A stretch of 64,000 nucleotides of DNA, taken from NCBI GenBank assembly GCA_024449915.1, contig JAMZAV010000161.1, forward strand, positions 620,001 through 684,000, written 5' to 3'. The notes below the pieces were generated by a model. That model was not told the DNA's origin and made no database searches. It worked only from the letters and a program-made list of their open reading frames with translations. Numbering within the stretch: the first letter of the stretch is position 1; each line of letters starts with the position of its first letter. The DNA is from Sweltsa coloradensis (taxonomy: Eukaryota > Arthropoda > Insecta > Plecoptera > Chloroperlidae). Below are positions 1 through 12,481 of the stretch, one piece after another. The translations under genes were made by a program, and so were the position numbers.

Positions 1-400
1 TAATATAATATGAAGTAGAACACACATACTTTTATAAATTATAACATATTCAGCGATGGTCAATTTAACAAATTAAAATTTTAATACTATGGAAGAGATA
101 ACTAGAGCGTTGTAAGATAATAATAATAATATAATAATGCGGTTGGGTAATTTAATATAATTAAACATTGTAACAGTTGTTTGCACATAAATTATGTAAA
201 ACTGGGTACATTAGTTACAACGTTAGCAAACATAATGACGTTGAATATTATGATGGCGTTCCATAATATATTCATTGTTTAGAGACTTCTTAAACATGAC
301 CGAAATAATTCCTTACAGCTTGGGATGTGCGAGTACCCGAAATTTCGATTTGTGTCGAGTTTTTGGTCCTAGAAATACAGACTATCAAAAACATTGTTGA
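1..400. other. AT-rich unique-looking DNA, no gene
   Basis: No open frame of note, no tRNA-like boxes and no terminal repeats are visible. Short AT runs only. The segment ends directly at the first copy of the conserved 20-bp box. Confidence 0.5.
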
Positions 401-420
401 TTTGGTGGAGGTGCCGGGTC
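401..420 (+). repeat. Conserved 20-bp box, copy 1
   Basis: The sequence is TTTGGTGGAGGTGCCGGGTC, the full consensus of eight copies in this window. The core GGTGGAGGTGCCGGGT is identical in seven of the eight. Read backwards it matches the acceptor and T-stem 3' strand of an alanine-type tRNA ending in CCA. Downstream DNA (TTATGCATTTTTGGCG and ATTATTAGGC, about 450-490) resembles that of copy 8, so these two probably derive from one longer element. Confidence 0.8.
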
Positions 421-2265
421 ATTTAATGTTAGTGTGAAAACGTAAGAATTGTTATGCATTTTTGGCGCTACTTTGCTTCCTTATTATTAGGCTAAGTTTT
501 TTATACAAATTGTTATATTTTAAACAAAATTGAACTAGTTTTTGGCGCAAATAATAAAATTTCGATATATCGTAATCAACAAATTATGCCTTCACCAACA
601 AATAACATACATATTATACTATTGTATGTATAGGCAAAGAGTAATAGTTAAAAATACTCGAAGAAGGCCTACTCAGACTCGAGATATTTTAAGTACTAGG
701 ACTTGAACTAAAAAATCATGACTCACACACCCCTCTATAAAAACCATCCCAGTTCCGGCAATAACGCCGATATTTCCTTGAAGAAGTCAACAAATCCATA
801 CAAAAGTTCTGAGAAAGATGCAAACAAGCCCCTCTAATTCTTCAAAATTCCCCCAACGACTTTAAGCCCTAGTATAGTAGGCCTACCTTCGTCCCCGGAC
901 ATCCTATACACTTGCCATGCTCGACGACCTCCTACCATTAATCAAGCATCGACGAAACGTCAATCGCTCATCGCCCCCAGGCCATGCATTGTTCTTGCCA
1001 AACAATAGAACTCACAAAAGAAGGGTTTATAATCGAGCATCATTATGGAAGGAACAAACAACATGTCAAACAGCTTCATTCTACTTTTCATGAACGGGTC
1101 GTTATAATTGTCAACATGGACCTGGTTTATATACATACTACGCACTTTGTACAAAGCGAATACTTCAATCTATGGTTGTATCGGGCTCTTGTTGTTGTAG
1201 TAGGGGGCTGATTTATGTAGCTGCTCAATTTCAGTTTGTAATTGCAACGCTCTTGTCAGGTTGTTTAACATGTTAATATCACAGTTGAGCAACATTTTGT
1301 AATTTAGGATATTATTTATTAATGATGTATGATTTAGATATATTATTATATTTATATTCATGGAAAATCTTGCACCGAATTCAAATTCTCATAAGCAGAG
1401 TATTTTGTAGTAGTTACATCTGAATATGAGCAATGGCATTATGGATCTACTAACATAAGTAGTCTTTCTAGATTATGTCTTATGAGATAAGCTATTTACA
1501 TACGTTTCATTTGAAGTTTTCTTCTAACGACGGACAATTTCATTCGCCGTAACGTTGGTCGGATAAATGATAGCGATTTATTTTATACAAGTCCAGATTA
1601 CTGACTAGACAAAAATCTATGCTTCTTTGGGTAAAGACTTTATCTCATTATGATTGACTTAATATACATGCAATTGCAAATGATTGTTATATTGTAAAAT
1701 ATCAATTTATAATTTTATTTATTCCTTATCTTACAAAATATTTCCTTTCTATAACCCCTTCAAATCCAATCCAAACAAAATACGGGGTTGTGTTTAACAT
1801 TGCGCGTGTGTGATTTGTTGGGGACATTGGTCAGTTATTAGTTTGGTTCATAGGGATATCATTCCATCTCGAAGTCATAGTATCTCTGAGGAACGATATG
1901 AGCGAACTAGCTCAAACATTCCCTTTGAACTTTCATTGGCACAAGTTTTAACTAAAAGTTGGTCGTTTCAGAGCCACTCCATTCAAAATCCGAGCTGTCG
2001 CCTGACCACGATATCTGTAATCCCCGCATGTGCAGATCTATAGTGACGTCACGGTATATTAATTCTCAATTGCCAGCTTCTTCATTAACAGTCTCTTCCC
2101 TATTCCCCCTTACAATGGTGCTAATCCCCGATAAGCCCCGTGCTCACTTGACCGGACAAGCTAGCAAGTAGCACAGAATTAATATAGACTAAAATCACCC
2201 CCTAACATAACATACCCTACAAACGCAGATTTAATTAAACTCAGACTTAAATATATACCTCGGTT
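421..2265. other. Gene-free stretch with a C-rich patch
   Basis: No coding frame convinces. About 720-990 is unusually rich in A and C on the top strand relative to its surroundings, without a recognisable product. A perfect CRE-like TGACGTCA lies at 2044-2051. TAGGCCTA-like words appear at about 665 and 878, as they do elsewhere in the window. Confidence 0.4.
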
Positions 2266-2267
2266 AA

Positions 2268-2345
2268 TATAGCCCGCGGCTTCGAATCTCGGTCATGGGA
2301 TTGCAATTGTGTGACCCAAAACCAGACATTAGTTTTGCTTAACGG
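2268..2345 (+). repeat. Weak tRNA-like (B-box) fragment
   Basis: GGCTTCGAATCTC at about 2278-2290 resembles a Pol III B box (GGTTCGANTCC). No clear A box is seen upstream and no matching copy elsewhere in the window, so this is at most a decayed SINE head. Confidence 0.2.
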
Positions 2346-4483
2346 GCGCCGCAAATTGAATGCGAGAGGATATTGGTTTTTTGGGGAAGTAATTTAGGAT
2401 CTGTGGAACCAAAGGCTTAAGTCTTCGAGAACAAGCTTGCAAACTTTAATATTGCCGCAGTTTTTACAAGGGTCTCTTCGCAGATGCGGTAATAAACGTA
2501 AATAGTGGTTCGTTCTTAAAATGCTGAATCGGAATGCACATTTTTTTGTAAACGCTACAAAAAGCTATTTGGTAACTAAAGACAAGGTTCTTCATGCTAA
2601 TTGAGAATTTTACATAAACACAAACGACGGCAATTTCGCACTGAAATATCAATTACCAACCGTATAGCGATTTGGGAACATGGGAGAACAAAATAACTAT
2701 TTTGTAAATTATTTTATTTTGTTGTGCCTAGATAGTTGGCAAATGAGAGCTATGAGTAAGCGATTGGAAGGATTATAAAGACAAAATCTTAATGTGTTAT
2801 TAAAATTGAGAGATAACAAATCAGAAAAAAAACATAATGTGTCTCAATGACATTTACAAATCATCAATGAACCAATGCACATGCACTATAGTCTAATAAA
2901 TTTTTACCTAATGACTTTACGAAATGCTTTCAAGGTTTTAGAAACAGATTGTATTTTAAATAAAACAATTAACATATTTAATTAACTTAATCCGATACAA
3001 ATTCCCACATCCTCATAATGCATGTGAAAGGTGTCTATAACAGGTAGACGTCAAATATGTTCGTAATAAAAAGATCTTTTTAAAAACAGCGGACTACAGT
3101 CATTAATCATAATTTGTTCTCCGACTGTGCTAGATACGTAATCAAACATTTTATGAAGAGAATTTTAACCACAACGTAAAAATCTTTCAGTGACGTAGTT
3201 AACAGAGTTCATTGTTATTATTACAATCAGTTTAATGGACACAGATTCTTTATTAAAAACACACGTTTGAAACTGACATTCATTCCCACCACTTCTAGTT
3301 AATTAATAAAATAAATAAATAAAATAAGTGTTTGTTTTATGTTATTGTTAATTTGTTTTGATGACTAAAATGGCTGTCACTTTCCGACAGGTTATTAATG
3401 TAAATAGATAGTTTTTACCAACTTAAGTGGTTTTAATAAAAATAAAAATCCTACATGCTTTCTCGTGTTTGTGTGTCTATCCTGGCTGACAGGTGAGGCG
3501 ACTGAAGTGATTCAAATCAATACATTGTGAATAGAAGAAGTTTATGAAGCTGTAAAAAGGATGCGACGGTATTTTCTCCAAATTGACAAACGGGATGTGA
3601 CATGAGTTTAAAATACTTTTCAAACTACGTTATTCTGTAGAAATAATGTCACTATGCTTTCAAGTTTAGCCAACTCAAATTGAGTTTAGTAACTATTTTC
3701 AAACTCACTATGGTAAAACTTTTGGGTGCATGTTTTGACATCCAAATTGTTTTTTCTTGATGTTACAACGAATCAGAATAATATTGGCGAAAGTATTGCG
3801 CTTCTATTAAAAACAATTTCATTCTTGCACATAAATCACACCAGATTTAATTTCGTATGTACTTTACTATCATTCCCAATACTTGTCTTGCATTGAAAAT
3901 TAAAATGTATGTAATCATAGCGAGAATTTGTAACGTTTTGTATTTTACGCGGAATTTATCCAAGTAATTTGTAACGAGGGTCTTCTTAAGTATGTTAGTA
4001 TGCATCAAAGCTTCCGACTCGTTAAATAATTCCACAATTTCCCATTAGCTATTCTCTTTACTATGACTCACAGCCTTTCTCAACCGTAGCATCAGTCCCT
4101 AAGTCTTCTACATTCAATTCGCGACCAAAGTCCGACCGTGCTAAAAAAAATAATAAGCTAAGTAAATATTATTTATTTATGTCTTGTTTGGAGTAGAAAT
4201 TTTGTATCATAAACCAAGACAAAACTGAGAATTCCAGTATTGAACAGCCATAACAAAAAAGTCTGGCCATGCAAATGGCCCATATAGCAAATTCAACCCG
4301 TTTAAAAAATTCATGTTCACCATCAGTAACAAATCATTTATTATTTTTCATGATTTGTGATTCATGATTCTTTTATGAAATACCACTTTTTAAACGTCGT
4401 TCTTTACACCAAACATTGTCCTCGTTTTGCTGGTTTATAATAAGTATTTATTTTATTAACAAATACAGTACTTAAAAGCTATA
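2346..4483. other. Gene-free AT-rich DNA
   Basis: No coding region, tRNA-like sequence or terminal repeat is recognised. Simple runs of AATA/AAATA occur near 3305-3330. The stretch ends at the 3' terminus of a minus-strand Helentron-like element. Confidence 0.5.
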
Positions 4484-5248
4484 CTAGGAAAACGCTTAAG
4501 TCCCGCCGCGTTGTTGGATGAGCGTAATTGGTGCATTAACCTGCCATGTGTTATGCAGATTTTCTGTTGTTTTGTGAAAAAAATATAACTAAGTCGATTT
4601 TTTTTAAATTAAATTAAATTAAATAAAAAATTAACTTTATTCTTTTATATTTCTTAATCGTAATTTTAAAAAAAGAAAAAAATCGTAAAATTGCTATTTT
4701 CATAACAAATAATTATTCGATTGCGCTCAAATTTTACACGAATATAATAATTCATAAAATTAAGGTTCTGTAAAAAAATCATTTCAATAGGATAAAGCAT
4801 GTACGTGTTATAAGTGAAAGAATTGTTAAAAAAAAAGAAAAAAACCCGTAAAATTTTGATTTTAATGAGAAATAATTTTTCGATTGTTCTCAAATTTCAC
4901 ACGAATATCTTAATTCATCAAATTAAGGTTCTGTAAAAAATCATTAAAATCGAATTAAGCATGTAGATGTTATAAGTCGAAGAAATTTTTTAAAAATCGA
5001 AAAAAATCGTAAATTTTGCGATTTTCATTAAAAATAATTTTTTAATTGCGGTCAAAAACGTGGCAGTTCCTAAGTTCAGAGATTTCGAAGGCCCCCATAA
5101 AATTTAATCGCAATTGCACTATTGATTTAGCCGGAATCGTGCTAACAAACAGCCAAAAATACAGAAAGAAGGAAAAAAAAAAGCATTCCGGATTTTTTCT
5201 CCAGTGTAGTGAAATGGAATCTTCGCTTCACTCGCTACGCTCATCCAA
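4484..5248 (-). mobile_element. Non-autonomous Helentron-like element (HINE) A
   Basis: Read on the minus strand, the element starts TTGGATGAGCGTAGCG (near 5248) and ends with GGATGAGCG inverted, then a hairpin with stem AACGC/GCGTT, then CCTAG (CTAG at 4484-4487) followed by a T. This is the asymmetric inverted-repeat plus 3' hairpin layout known for Helentron-associated interspersed elements. Length is 765 bp. It aligns over its length with element D (61469-62075), including the block CGAAATCTCNGAAC. It differs mainly by one extra internal unit of about 160 bp. No Rep/helicase coding capacity remains. Confidence 0.75.
4671..5055 (-). repeat. Internal tandem repeat of HINE A, about 161-bp unit
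   Basis: Units begin near 4671, 4833 and 4993 with AAAAGAAAAAAATCG-like words. They share ATTCATNAAATTAAGGTTCTG and GCATGTANNTGTTATAAGT. The third unit is partial and runs into the element's conserved block. Such central repeats are typical of HINE/DINE-type elements. Confidence 0.75.
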
Positions 5249-5439
5249 AAAATTGAATTAAAACGAAGAACAATAAATAAAACTAATTATCTAAACTCAC
5301 ACAAAATAATGAACTAAAAGAAAAAAGAGCTAAAAGAAACTACTGATGGAAGAAACTAGACGGATTCAAAATACTTTTACTTGACGGAAGAAGTGTGTGA
5401 AACCCCCTTGGCGGTCAATTGTGATATTTTGATATTTTG
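5249..5439. other. Short spacer, nothing recognised
   Basis: A-rich sequence between the 5' end of HINE A and a possible LINE tail. Confidence 0.4.
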
Positions 5440-5590
5440 AATTTATATCTTTGGATTTGATATGTTTTAAGTTTGTATATTATGCTTTTAAATTTATTTT
5501 ACCTCAATGCTCTATGCTATACCTCAATGTTAAATGGCAGAAATGCTGTATTTGGGTGAACCAATAAATAAATAAACAAAGAAATAAAAT
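5440..5590 (+). repeat. Possible LINE 3' tail
   Basis: A T-rich stretch with the near-duplicate words ACCTCAATGCTCTATGCTAT and ACCTCAATGTTAA is followed by CCAATAAATAAATAAAC. This AATAAA/(AATA)n ending is like that of many LINE 3' ends. No second copy is found in the window, so a 3' UTR or chance sequence is possible. Confidence 0.3.
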
Positions 5591-6775
5591 CTATTTTAGA
5601 ATTTTTGTAAATAACATTTCAACAAAATAAGACTATGTGTATGATACGTGGATACATGTATATATGATGATGATATATGATAATATGAAATATGATCTGA
5701 AATCTGATACTTACTTGTATTATATAACATTAAAAATGTGAAAGGGAATGAATCAAAAGTGAATTAACTACATAAAGATGAATAAAATAGAATAAAAAAT
5801 AAACAAGAAAGTAAAAATGAAGGAAACAGTCAAATTTAAAAGGACATAGATAACACGTGATATATATTATATATATAATTTATCGTGTTTAAATGCATAA
5901 GTTTTTGAAAACATTGTCGGAAAAGCAACATTGGCTGTGTGGCCTTTCTCACAGCGCACTTTGTATACGTATATATTCATGTTTGGTTACCCTCCAGTAC
6001 ATACATTTCTTAAAGTGCATATATGAGAAATTGTGTAAAACCGCCGTCACATCCAAAGTGCACTGCTGTATTCGTAGGTAGACGTTGCATCATGCAACAA
6101 ACATTTTCTATGGATGCATTGTGCATATTACATCACATAATGTACCCGTCTGCATGGGCTGTGTATTCGAATCGTCTGTCCCATTTTCCGTTATACCGCT
6201 ACCCGGATAAGTGTACTATGTTTATATTTATTATAAATGCATATTTTGGTATTGTGAACATTCACACTAAAACGTTGCTAGTATAGTAAACATGATATTG
6301 ACCATCGCCGGTATCGTTCCTTTTTTGTTATCTCTTCCATCAGAGACCAAATATTAATATTCGATAACTGTTAGTAACCTGGTTTTGTTGGTGGACAGTA
6401 TGAACATGATAAAACTAAACATAAACTAATCCGACGAACTCAGAAATAATCTCGAATTAAACCTCAAATAACAACATTAATTATTAGTTTTGAGTACTCT
6501 TAATAATGTATTTATTAAACATGGACAGAGGGTTGTTTATCGGTCTGAAATATACATTCATGTATATGTTATTTACAATACCGACTAATCCTGCCATAAT
6601 AATTTAATAATGCTCGAGATTTGCAATGCGATTTTCCCCAGTTGCTAATCCACCAGTGTTGCATTGAAGTGTTCTCAGTTATACTTATTTTTTAATATAC
6701 TTTGATATCATTTGATCATCTTTTTTTAAATTATGATTGCGATTTCTCGATTAGATCAAGGCGTACAAACGATAA
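5591..6775. other. Gene-free AT-rich DNA
   Basis: Frames of 62-87 codons at 5893-6286 overlap each other and show no domain, signal or repeat. I treat them as chance frames. Confidence 0.4.
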
Positions 6776-6840
6776 AAGAAATACATATTTTGCCTCATTC
6801 GGGATTCGAACCCTCGTCCCTAGTTTCAAATTCCCTAGAT
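6776..6840 (-). repeat. tRNA-like B-box fragment
   Basis: On the minus strand the segment reads GACGAGGGTTCGAATCCCGA, a good Pol III B box with symmetric T-arm-like flanks (centre about 6802-6814). No paired A box is clear. Probably a SINE head remnant. Confidence 0.35.
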
Positions 6841-9152
6841 TTTTATAATTTTAAAAACTTGCTGAACGGCCAAAAACGGTAAATGCTAGATTTTTGTTGA
6901 CAGGGTCCTTTAAAATGTATTGTGTAATACGATTGTTTTGTTTAGTTTCAGGATTATATACAATCATATATATTTTGATAACGAGCAAACTTTTCAGGGT
7001 AGTATTATTAGTTATTTGTCCTGACGTATAAATTGACTAGAAATATGATGTTTATTATTATAATTTGTTAAATTAAAAACATTGATTAATTAACTTATTT
7101 TTTTTATTCATAATACTTGATCATATAGTACATGCTATGTTGCTAACATCCAACTTGAAATTTAAATAAACGAGTCCCTCATCCACAAACTAGTAACGTT
7201 AGAATCGGCTTTAGCAGTGTTGTAACTAGACCAAGCTCAGATAAGAATAATCCAATATGAAAGATGTTGGCTCAAACGACGATGTGGCGGCCTTGTATAT
7301 GTAACGGTTGTGTAATGGCGGGGAACATTTAAATGTCTTCGAAGATAATTTGACCTAGAAACATTTATCGTTAACGAGCTCTTGTTTGATAGTCTAGCCA
7401 ACGAGATAAAGAGTTCAGCTGAAGATAATTGATGAAGCGAATTTTTTAAACTGTTTCAAGGGCTAGATGAAGACATTTTACTGGTGGCATTACTATTAAC
7501 TTGAAAGAATTAATTTGAAAATTATGCATGCCTATCAAAGTAATCCACATTTGTTGTATTGGCGTTTGGATGAAATTATTTCATCAAATCTGTGCATCTC
7601 CAAAGCACTAGTGAAATGAATATCCACCTATTCTTTTACGAATATTCTGCATTTGTAAACCATATTTTAGAACTTTTTAAAATTTGAAAAAAATAAAATC
7701 TTCGAGTTTTTTTAATCTCAAAATTAGCTCTATCTGGCCTGAAAATTGATAAATGTTTGTGTTTCTCTTTAAAAACAATACTCAAGAATCGCGAATTTGC
7801 TGATTTAGCATCGATAACGCAATGTTATAATTTAACCCATCTCTAATTATTATAATTGGTGTTTTAAGTGTCTAGAGATACTTATCAATATGCTTGGTCT
7901 AATTTTTCTTCATAATGGGTTCATTGATTATGAAACTTTTTTCCAATATTCTTGTTTGAACAGAAAATAATGCTAATTAGCATGTTAAAGAAATGGCTGC
8001 TATTTAAAATTTTCTTGTACGTGCAGAAAGTTTTTCCAGTCACAAAGCATTGTGTAAACAGTTGCCGTAAAAGGTTTTCACCACTCTTAAGCTCTGACTT
8101 GTTCAATGTTTGTCCTTGCGAGTGTCCCCTTTTGTTAATCAGTTTTTACATCTTAACGAGATTGACGTTAAAGAAATAAATACAAATAAAGTAATGACTG
8201 CAAGTACTCGAAACAAACAACTCCCTGCTCTCATTACGCCCTCGCCCTCGGAGTGGTACTTCGCTCAAAGCTCCGTAGCCGGTTTGTCTCAGGTTATCCG
8301 AGTCCGACCTCTTCGCCCCATCGAATACCAATACAAGCTATAAAACTAATCGCACCCGTCCTCCTCGTACCCTCTCACCGCTGGTCGTCCGCCACGGTCA
8401 ACGGTTAAGTGTTTTTATTGATTCAAAACACTTTTCGACAGAAACAACTTCTATAATTGGATTTTACCGAGAATTCATCTCACACTGTAATTGGATTGGG
8501 ACTTGAAAGTATCACATCACTTTGATGACCACGGGGGGGTTAGGAGGTTCATTTTTCTGGGTCGGGGGATTATATAGAGTGGCGGTGTGGAGTACACGTT
8601 TCAAGTACATCTTTGAGATAGAGTAACATGGGTGAGCGAAAAAATAAACTAGAAGGGAGATCTATATTGTAGTACGTTCGCTCAAAATGACGAGAAAATA
8701 AAACTTGGCGTTATTCTCAAGAGATTGTTTCCGGACTGTAATCTCACTTTTGATGTATTTCCACTGTTCTCAAAGGTCAATTGTATGATAGTTTTCAAAG
8801 GACAAAACAAAATATCATCTTCGTTTGTGAGTACACTTCGAAAGCAATTTATGAAATAACAAAAACTCTAACCTAACCTTACATTGTGATAAAGAACTGT
8901 GCTGAGATAAACGGCAAGAGTGAAATTGGCATCGATCATTTTCAAGTCCCTTCAATAAACACAATGACGGAGGTATAAAGATTGGCGATGTTGATGGATC
9001 GTGTTTGTTTTATTACTCTCAACTGCGTCAGAAAACCAGTGGAAATAGTTACGATCTCTATGTGTTAAAGAGATAGAGGGCGTTTTATTGTGGTGAAGGA
9101 AAATTATCGTAGAGTTTTTGAAGAACTCTTTATGTTTCTTTACGTACTATTA
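6841..9152. other. Gene-free DNA with a GC-richer patch
   Basis: No coding gene. About 8215-8405 is GC- and pyrimidine-rich (CCCTCGCCCTCGG, CGTCCTCCTCGTACCC) and holds overlapping 60-77 codon frames on both strands without recognisable domains. It could be a regulatory patch. A palindrome GATGAAATTATTTCATC lies near 7569. Confidence 0.4.
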
Positions 9153-9215
9153 CTAGGAAAACGCCAAAGTCGTTGTTAGACGAGTGAGCGAGCCATGTGT
9201 TGAGCACCCGGGATC
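9153..9215 (-). mobile_element. Isolated 3' end of a Helentron-like element
   Basis: CTAGGAAAACGCC at 9153 matches the reverse complement of the 3' terminus of elements A, B and D. A shortened hairpin (AACG/CGTT) and GAGCNNNCCATGTGTT, also seen inside A and D, follow. No 5' inverted partner was found to the right, so the element is truncated or strongly diverged. Confidence 0.5.
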
Positions 9216-9610
9216 ATTCTTTTTCCTCCCCCTAACTCAGGGTGGATCTAGACAGTATGGGTCTCTCCTAGCCGGGAACATTTGCATCCGTAGCCTAATA
9301 GGTTAGGTAGTACATGTACATGTGCGTGTACGTACGTGTACGGTGATACCCAAAATATGAAGCGAAGGTTAACGTTCTTTTGAACACAAGAATAAAGATT
9401 CGCGTTCGGTGGTTTCTTCCGCGAAAGTTTGATTAATTACTCCCTGATTTTATGTTCCTGATTTTTGGCAAACCTCATATTCGTTCGAGTGGGATCGTCC
9501 AATTAATCAGTTTTTTCTTTTTGTTTTTCTTTTAAATGATTTTTTTCTCTTTTTTAAAATTTCTTTCTTTCTTTCTTTTCTTTTTTCTTTTTTTCCCACC
9601 ACTTTTATAT
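9216..9610. other. Spacer with pyrimidine tract
   Basis: Contains a purine/pyrimidine-alternating patch near 9315-9345 (GTACATGTACATGTGCGTGTACG) and a long C/T tract at about 9505-9598 rich in TTTCTTTCTTTC. No coding region. Confidence 0.5.
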
Positions 9611-9850
9611 TTGATTCTTAATAACATTTAATATCCTTTTTGAATTTGCTACCAAAATTGGTTTGTTTTAATGCATTGTTGTTGTAATATTACTATTTCA
9701 AAGATGTACTTAACTGCAGTTCATTGTGGTGTCTGTATTTATGTAATTAGATTTATTTAGTTGTCCTCTTTTGTAAAACAGTTTTTTAACAAACGTTAAC
9801 AATAGTTAATTATAGACGTTAGATAAATAAATAAAATAAAATAAAAATAT
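9611..9850 (+). repeat. LINE-type 3' tail, copy 1
   Basis: Aligns with the reverse complement of 24903-25110. Shared words include CCTTTTTGAATTTG, TTGTTGTTGTAATATTA, TTCATTGTNGTGTCTG and GATTTATTTAGTTGTCCTC. Both copies end in ATAAATAAATAA. Two copies with the same A-rich end identify a retroposed 3' end. No reverse-transcriptase coding sequence is visible upstream. Confidence 0.7.
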
Positions 9851-9883
9851 TCAACGTACGTTCGTTCAATCAATACTTCTTGG

Positions 9884-9902
9884 TTTGGTGGAGGTGCCGG
9901 GT
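9884..9902 (+). repeat. Conserved 20-bp box, copy 2
   Basis: TTTGGTGGAGGTGCCGGGT is followed by A instead of the usual C. It lies 34 bp after the end of the LINE-type tail. Flanks show no evident similarity to the other copies. Confidence 0.75.
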
Positions 9903-11689
9903 ACACGAATTTCCTTATTATATTTAATATCTATCCTGTTTGGTTATATTTATGAAAGGTGATAATAATAATGTACGGATGAAAATGTATGCGTACATAG
10001 GATTAAAATGTATTCATTTTGCAACGAGGATTAGTTGAAGCCATTGCTTTCACCGGTAATTCGTGAACATATTTTACAACATACTATCGGGGTTTGCAGC
10101 GCAATTATTGGAATTGTTTTTAATCGCAATCATTTACAATTCTCTGTCAGATGGATGGATATGCATTTTGATTTGCGGATACAGTTATTACCGGTTATTA
10201 TATATTTATGAGTTTGTGGGTCAACTGTTTGATTGGTTAATGGAACGGGTTACGGATATAAATACTGAGAGGACTCGTATGAATTTTAAAACGAGATAGT
10301 TATAATAAACACACATCACAATTTTGTTTTTCAAGTTGCCAGCGAGAAAAACAAATAATTCTCATTATGAAAGCTGTGTTCATTTAAACTAAATCTGTAA
10401 TTGTAGTTGGTTGACTAGTTAATGAGACCGTCAATGCATTAGATGAACAGAAACGTTAATCATAGTACGGTAGTTTATTATTAATGCATTTGAGTGTACA
10501 CAGATTTTAATATGTACCATTTAGATTTAAAAATTCAGATAAATAGCCAGGACGCGGTTAAACGACCCGTTTTACACCTTTAATATTATCATATCATATT
10601 GAAAAGAGAAAGTGAAGTGAATCTAACGCAAAGTAATAATAAATTTGATCCTGTTTTACGAAGTGATGCACTCTTAAAAAACTACACCATTCACCGTTCG
10701 TTGCATAGTTATGATGTTGCAACGTACAAATAATGTTAAACTCATACAAAAAATTAAACCTGCCTATTTTAGACACTATTAATAAAGAAATATTCGTGAT
10801 TGGTGGTGACTGAACACACACATCACATTATATAATATAATCCCTCCACTACTTAGCGTCTTGTTGTCAGTCCCATGGTACTACCTCCCTTCACAAGTAA
10901 AAGCGTATATTAATCAAAATACAGCTGGTATCATATAGAGTTGGTCATAATTTAGTGTCTTCTGTCCTATAGAGTTATATTTATATGATCAGTAGCAATA
11001 ATTAATCATTATTTAACTCAAATCACAATGTTGCCAGTTCAACAAATAAAAACAATATATTTACAATAGCCCTCGTTTTAAGTCTTTGGCATCGTCGCTC
11101 TAAATAAATAAAATATTAAGAATAATATAAACGAAAATGTCCAATTATATTAATACTAAATGTTTGCATTTGAAACTAACAAAGAAGCGATGCCTAACTC
11201 CAGCATTACCTACAGCAAAAAGTACTAATTTATGATGCCTTATTCCTCGCATATAATTTCCAGAAAAATGCTTATAAATATTTTAAGACATTTTCTACGG
11301 TGAAATAGTGTAAAGAATGCTGCAGATGAAGTAATAATAGACTAATTTCTCAGAGTCTTGAGTGTGTAGAGGCGCTACCGTGAAGTTAAACTTTTAAAAT
11401 AGTGAGTACATTCTCCAGATGCCCCGTCGTACGTCTTGGAAATTCTAAGGTACCTAGAATGTAAAGGAAGTAATTTATTCGAGGAGTCTGAATTCAGTGG
11501 GCTGCGGTTTATTCCGACCTAAAGAAACTGTGTTTAAACTTTTGCCAAAATATAATTTAATAATATTATATTTATAAGATAGATATTATTTGAGTTTATC
11601 TTTCATTTTCCTTTTCATTTTGTTAATACATCATTTTGATATAATGTGAGTTCACATTTTGCCACTAACATTGATTTCTTAGCAGTTAT
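9903..11689. other. Gene-free AT-rich DNA
   Basis: No domain-bearing frame, tRNA-like sequence or terminal repeat. Frames of 75-78 codons near 10063 and 10594 look like chance. Confidence 0.5.
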
Positions 11690-11910
11690 TTGGATATCTT
11701 GACTGGTCTATATGTACCAAACCAAATTACAATGGTACTTTTTGTGTTAATGTAAACTAATGATAAAAATAAACAACTTTTAAATTTGCTTGGTTTGCCC
11801 CACCTCAAGATTCAGTCTTATAGGGGTATACAAATATATTGGATTTAAAATGTATTGTACTGTAATGTTTGGAAAAATAAAGTGAATTGAAGTGAATTGA
11901 ATTGAGTCCG
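11690..11910 (+). repeat. Possible LINE 3' tail with GTGAATTGAA repeats
   Basis: Ends AAAAATAAAGTGAATTGAAG and continues as short GAATT repeats, the AATAAA-plus-microsatellite ending typical of non-LTR elements. Only one copy was noticed in the window, so the assignment rests on the ending alone. Confidence 0.35.
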
Positions 11911-12396
11911 CCCTTCCAGTAGTAGGCCTCACTGCTCCAATGGCCAGACATGTTTGCGAAATAAAATCTTTCGAGGAAAAAATGGTTACATTTCCATTTT
12001 TATTCGTGGCCGTCCGTGTGGGTTTTATGGATTTAATTATCTCACAACATATTTATGGAAAATTATTCGATAAATGCTGAACACCTGGTAAACATTAATA
12101 ACGCAGAATGATTCGAGTACACATTTTAAACATACACAACCGACGAATTTACAATGGAATATTCTAAAGCTTTAAAGAATTATCAATTTGAAAAATAACA
12201 ATCACTTTCGAATAAAAATTTTTGACAACCGTTCTTTATCAATTCAACATTTCACATACCACTCGTTTAGAATCTGGTGTTTCATGTTTAGGCTTGGTTA
12301 TATTGCACATTTTAATGAAGAGATTATACGTTGTACTCGCGTTCTATATTGTTCTGTTATAGTTAAAGAAGGCATTCTTATTGCATTTATAAATTA
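11911..12396. other. Spacer, nothing recognised
   Basis: AT-rich DNA before the 5' end of HINE B. An 86-codon frame runs from here into the element and is not credible as a gene. Confidence 0.4.
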
Positions 12397-12481
12397 TTGG
12401 ATGAGCGAAGCTAAGACTTCAATTTCACTGACCCCCCAAAAAATTTAGCTCAGGTGTTTTGTTTGTTTGTTTTTTTTTTCT

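Noticed and set aside
401..420. The 20-bp box as a CENP-B box
   Set aside because: Aligning the CGGG of the box with that of CENP-B leaves the TTCG half and the central A unmatched; only the general idea of a conserved box in diverging repeats applies.
720..990. Mitochondrial-DNA insertion suggested by A/C-rich strand
   Set aside because: No mitochondrial gene is recognisable in any frame; strand skew alone is not evidence.
5046..5261. Similar peptides (with LSSEISKA) at 5046-5261, 13035-13238 and 61517-61699 as a conserved protein family
   Set aside because: All three lie antisense in homologous HINE elements; the similarity follows from shared repeat DNA, and the frames break off in tandem-repeat parts.
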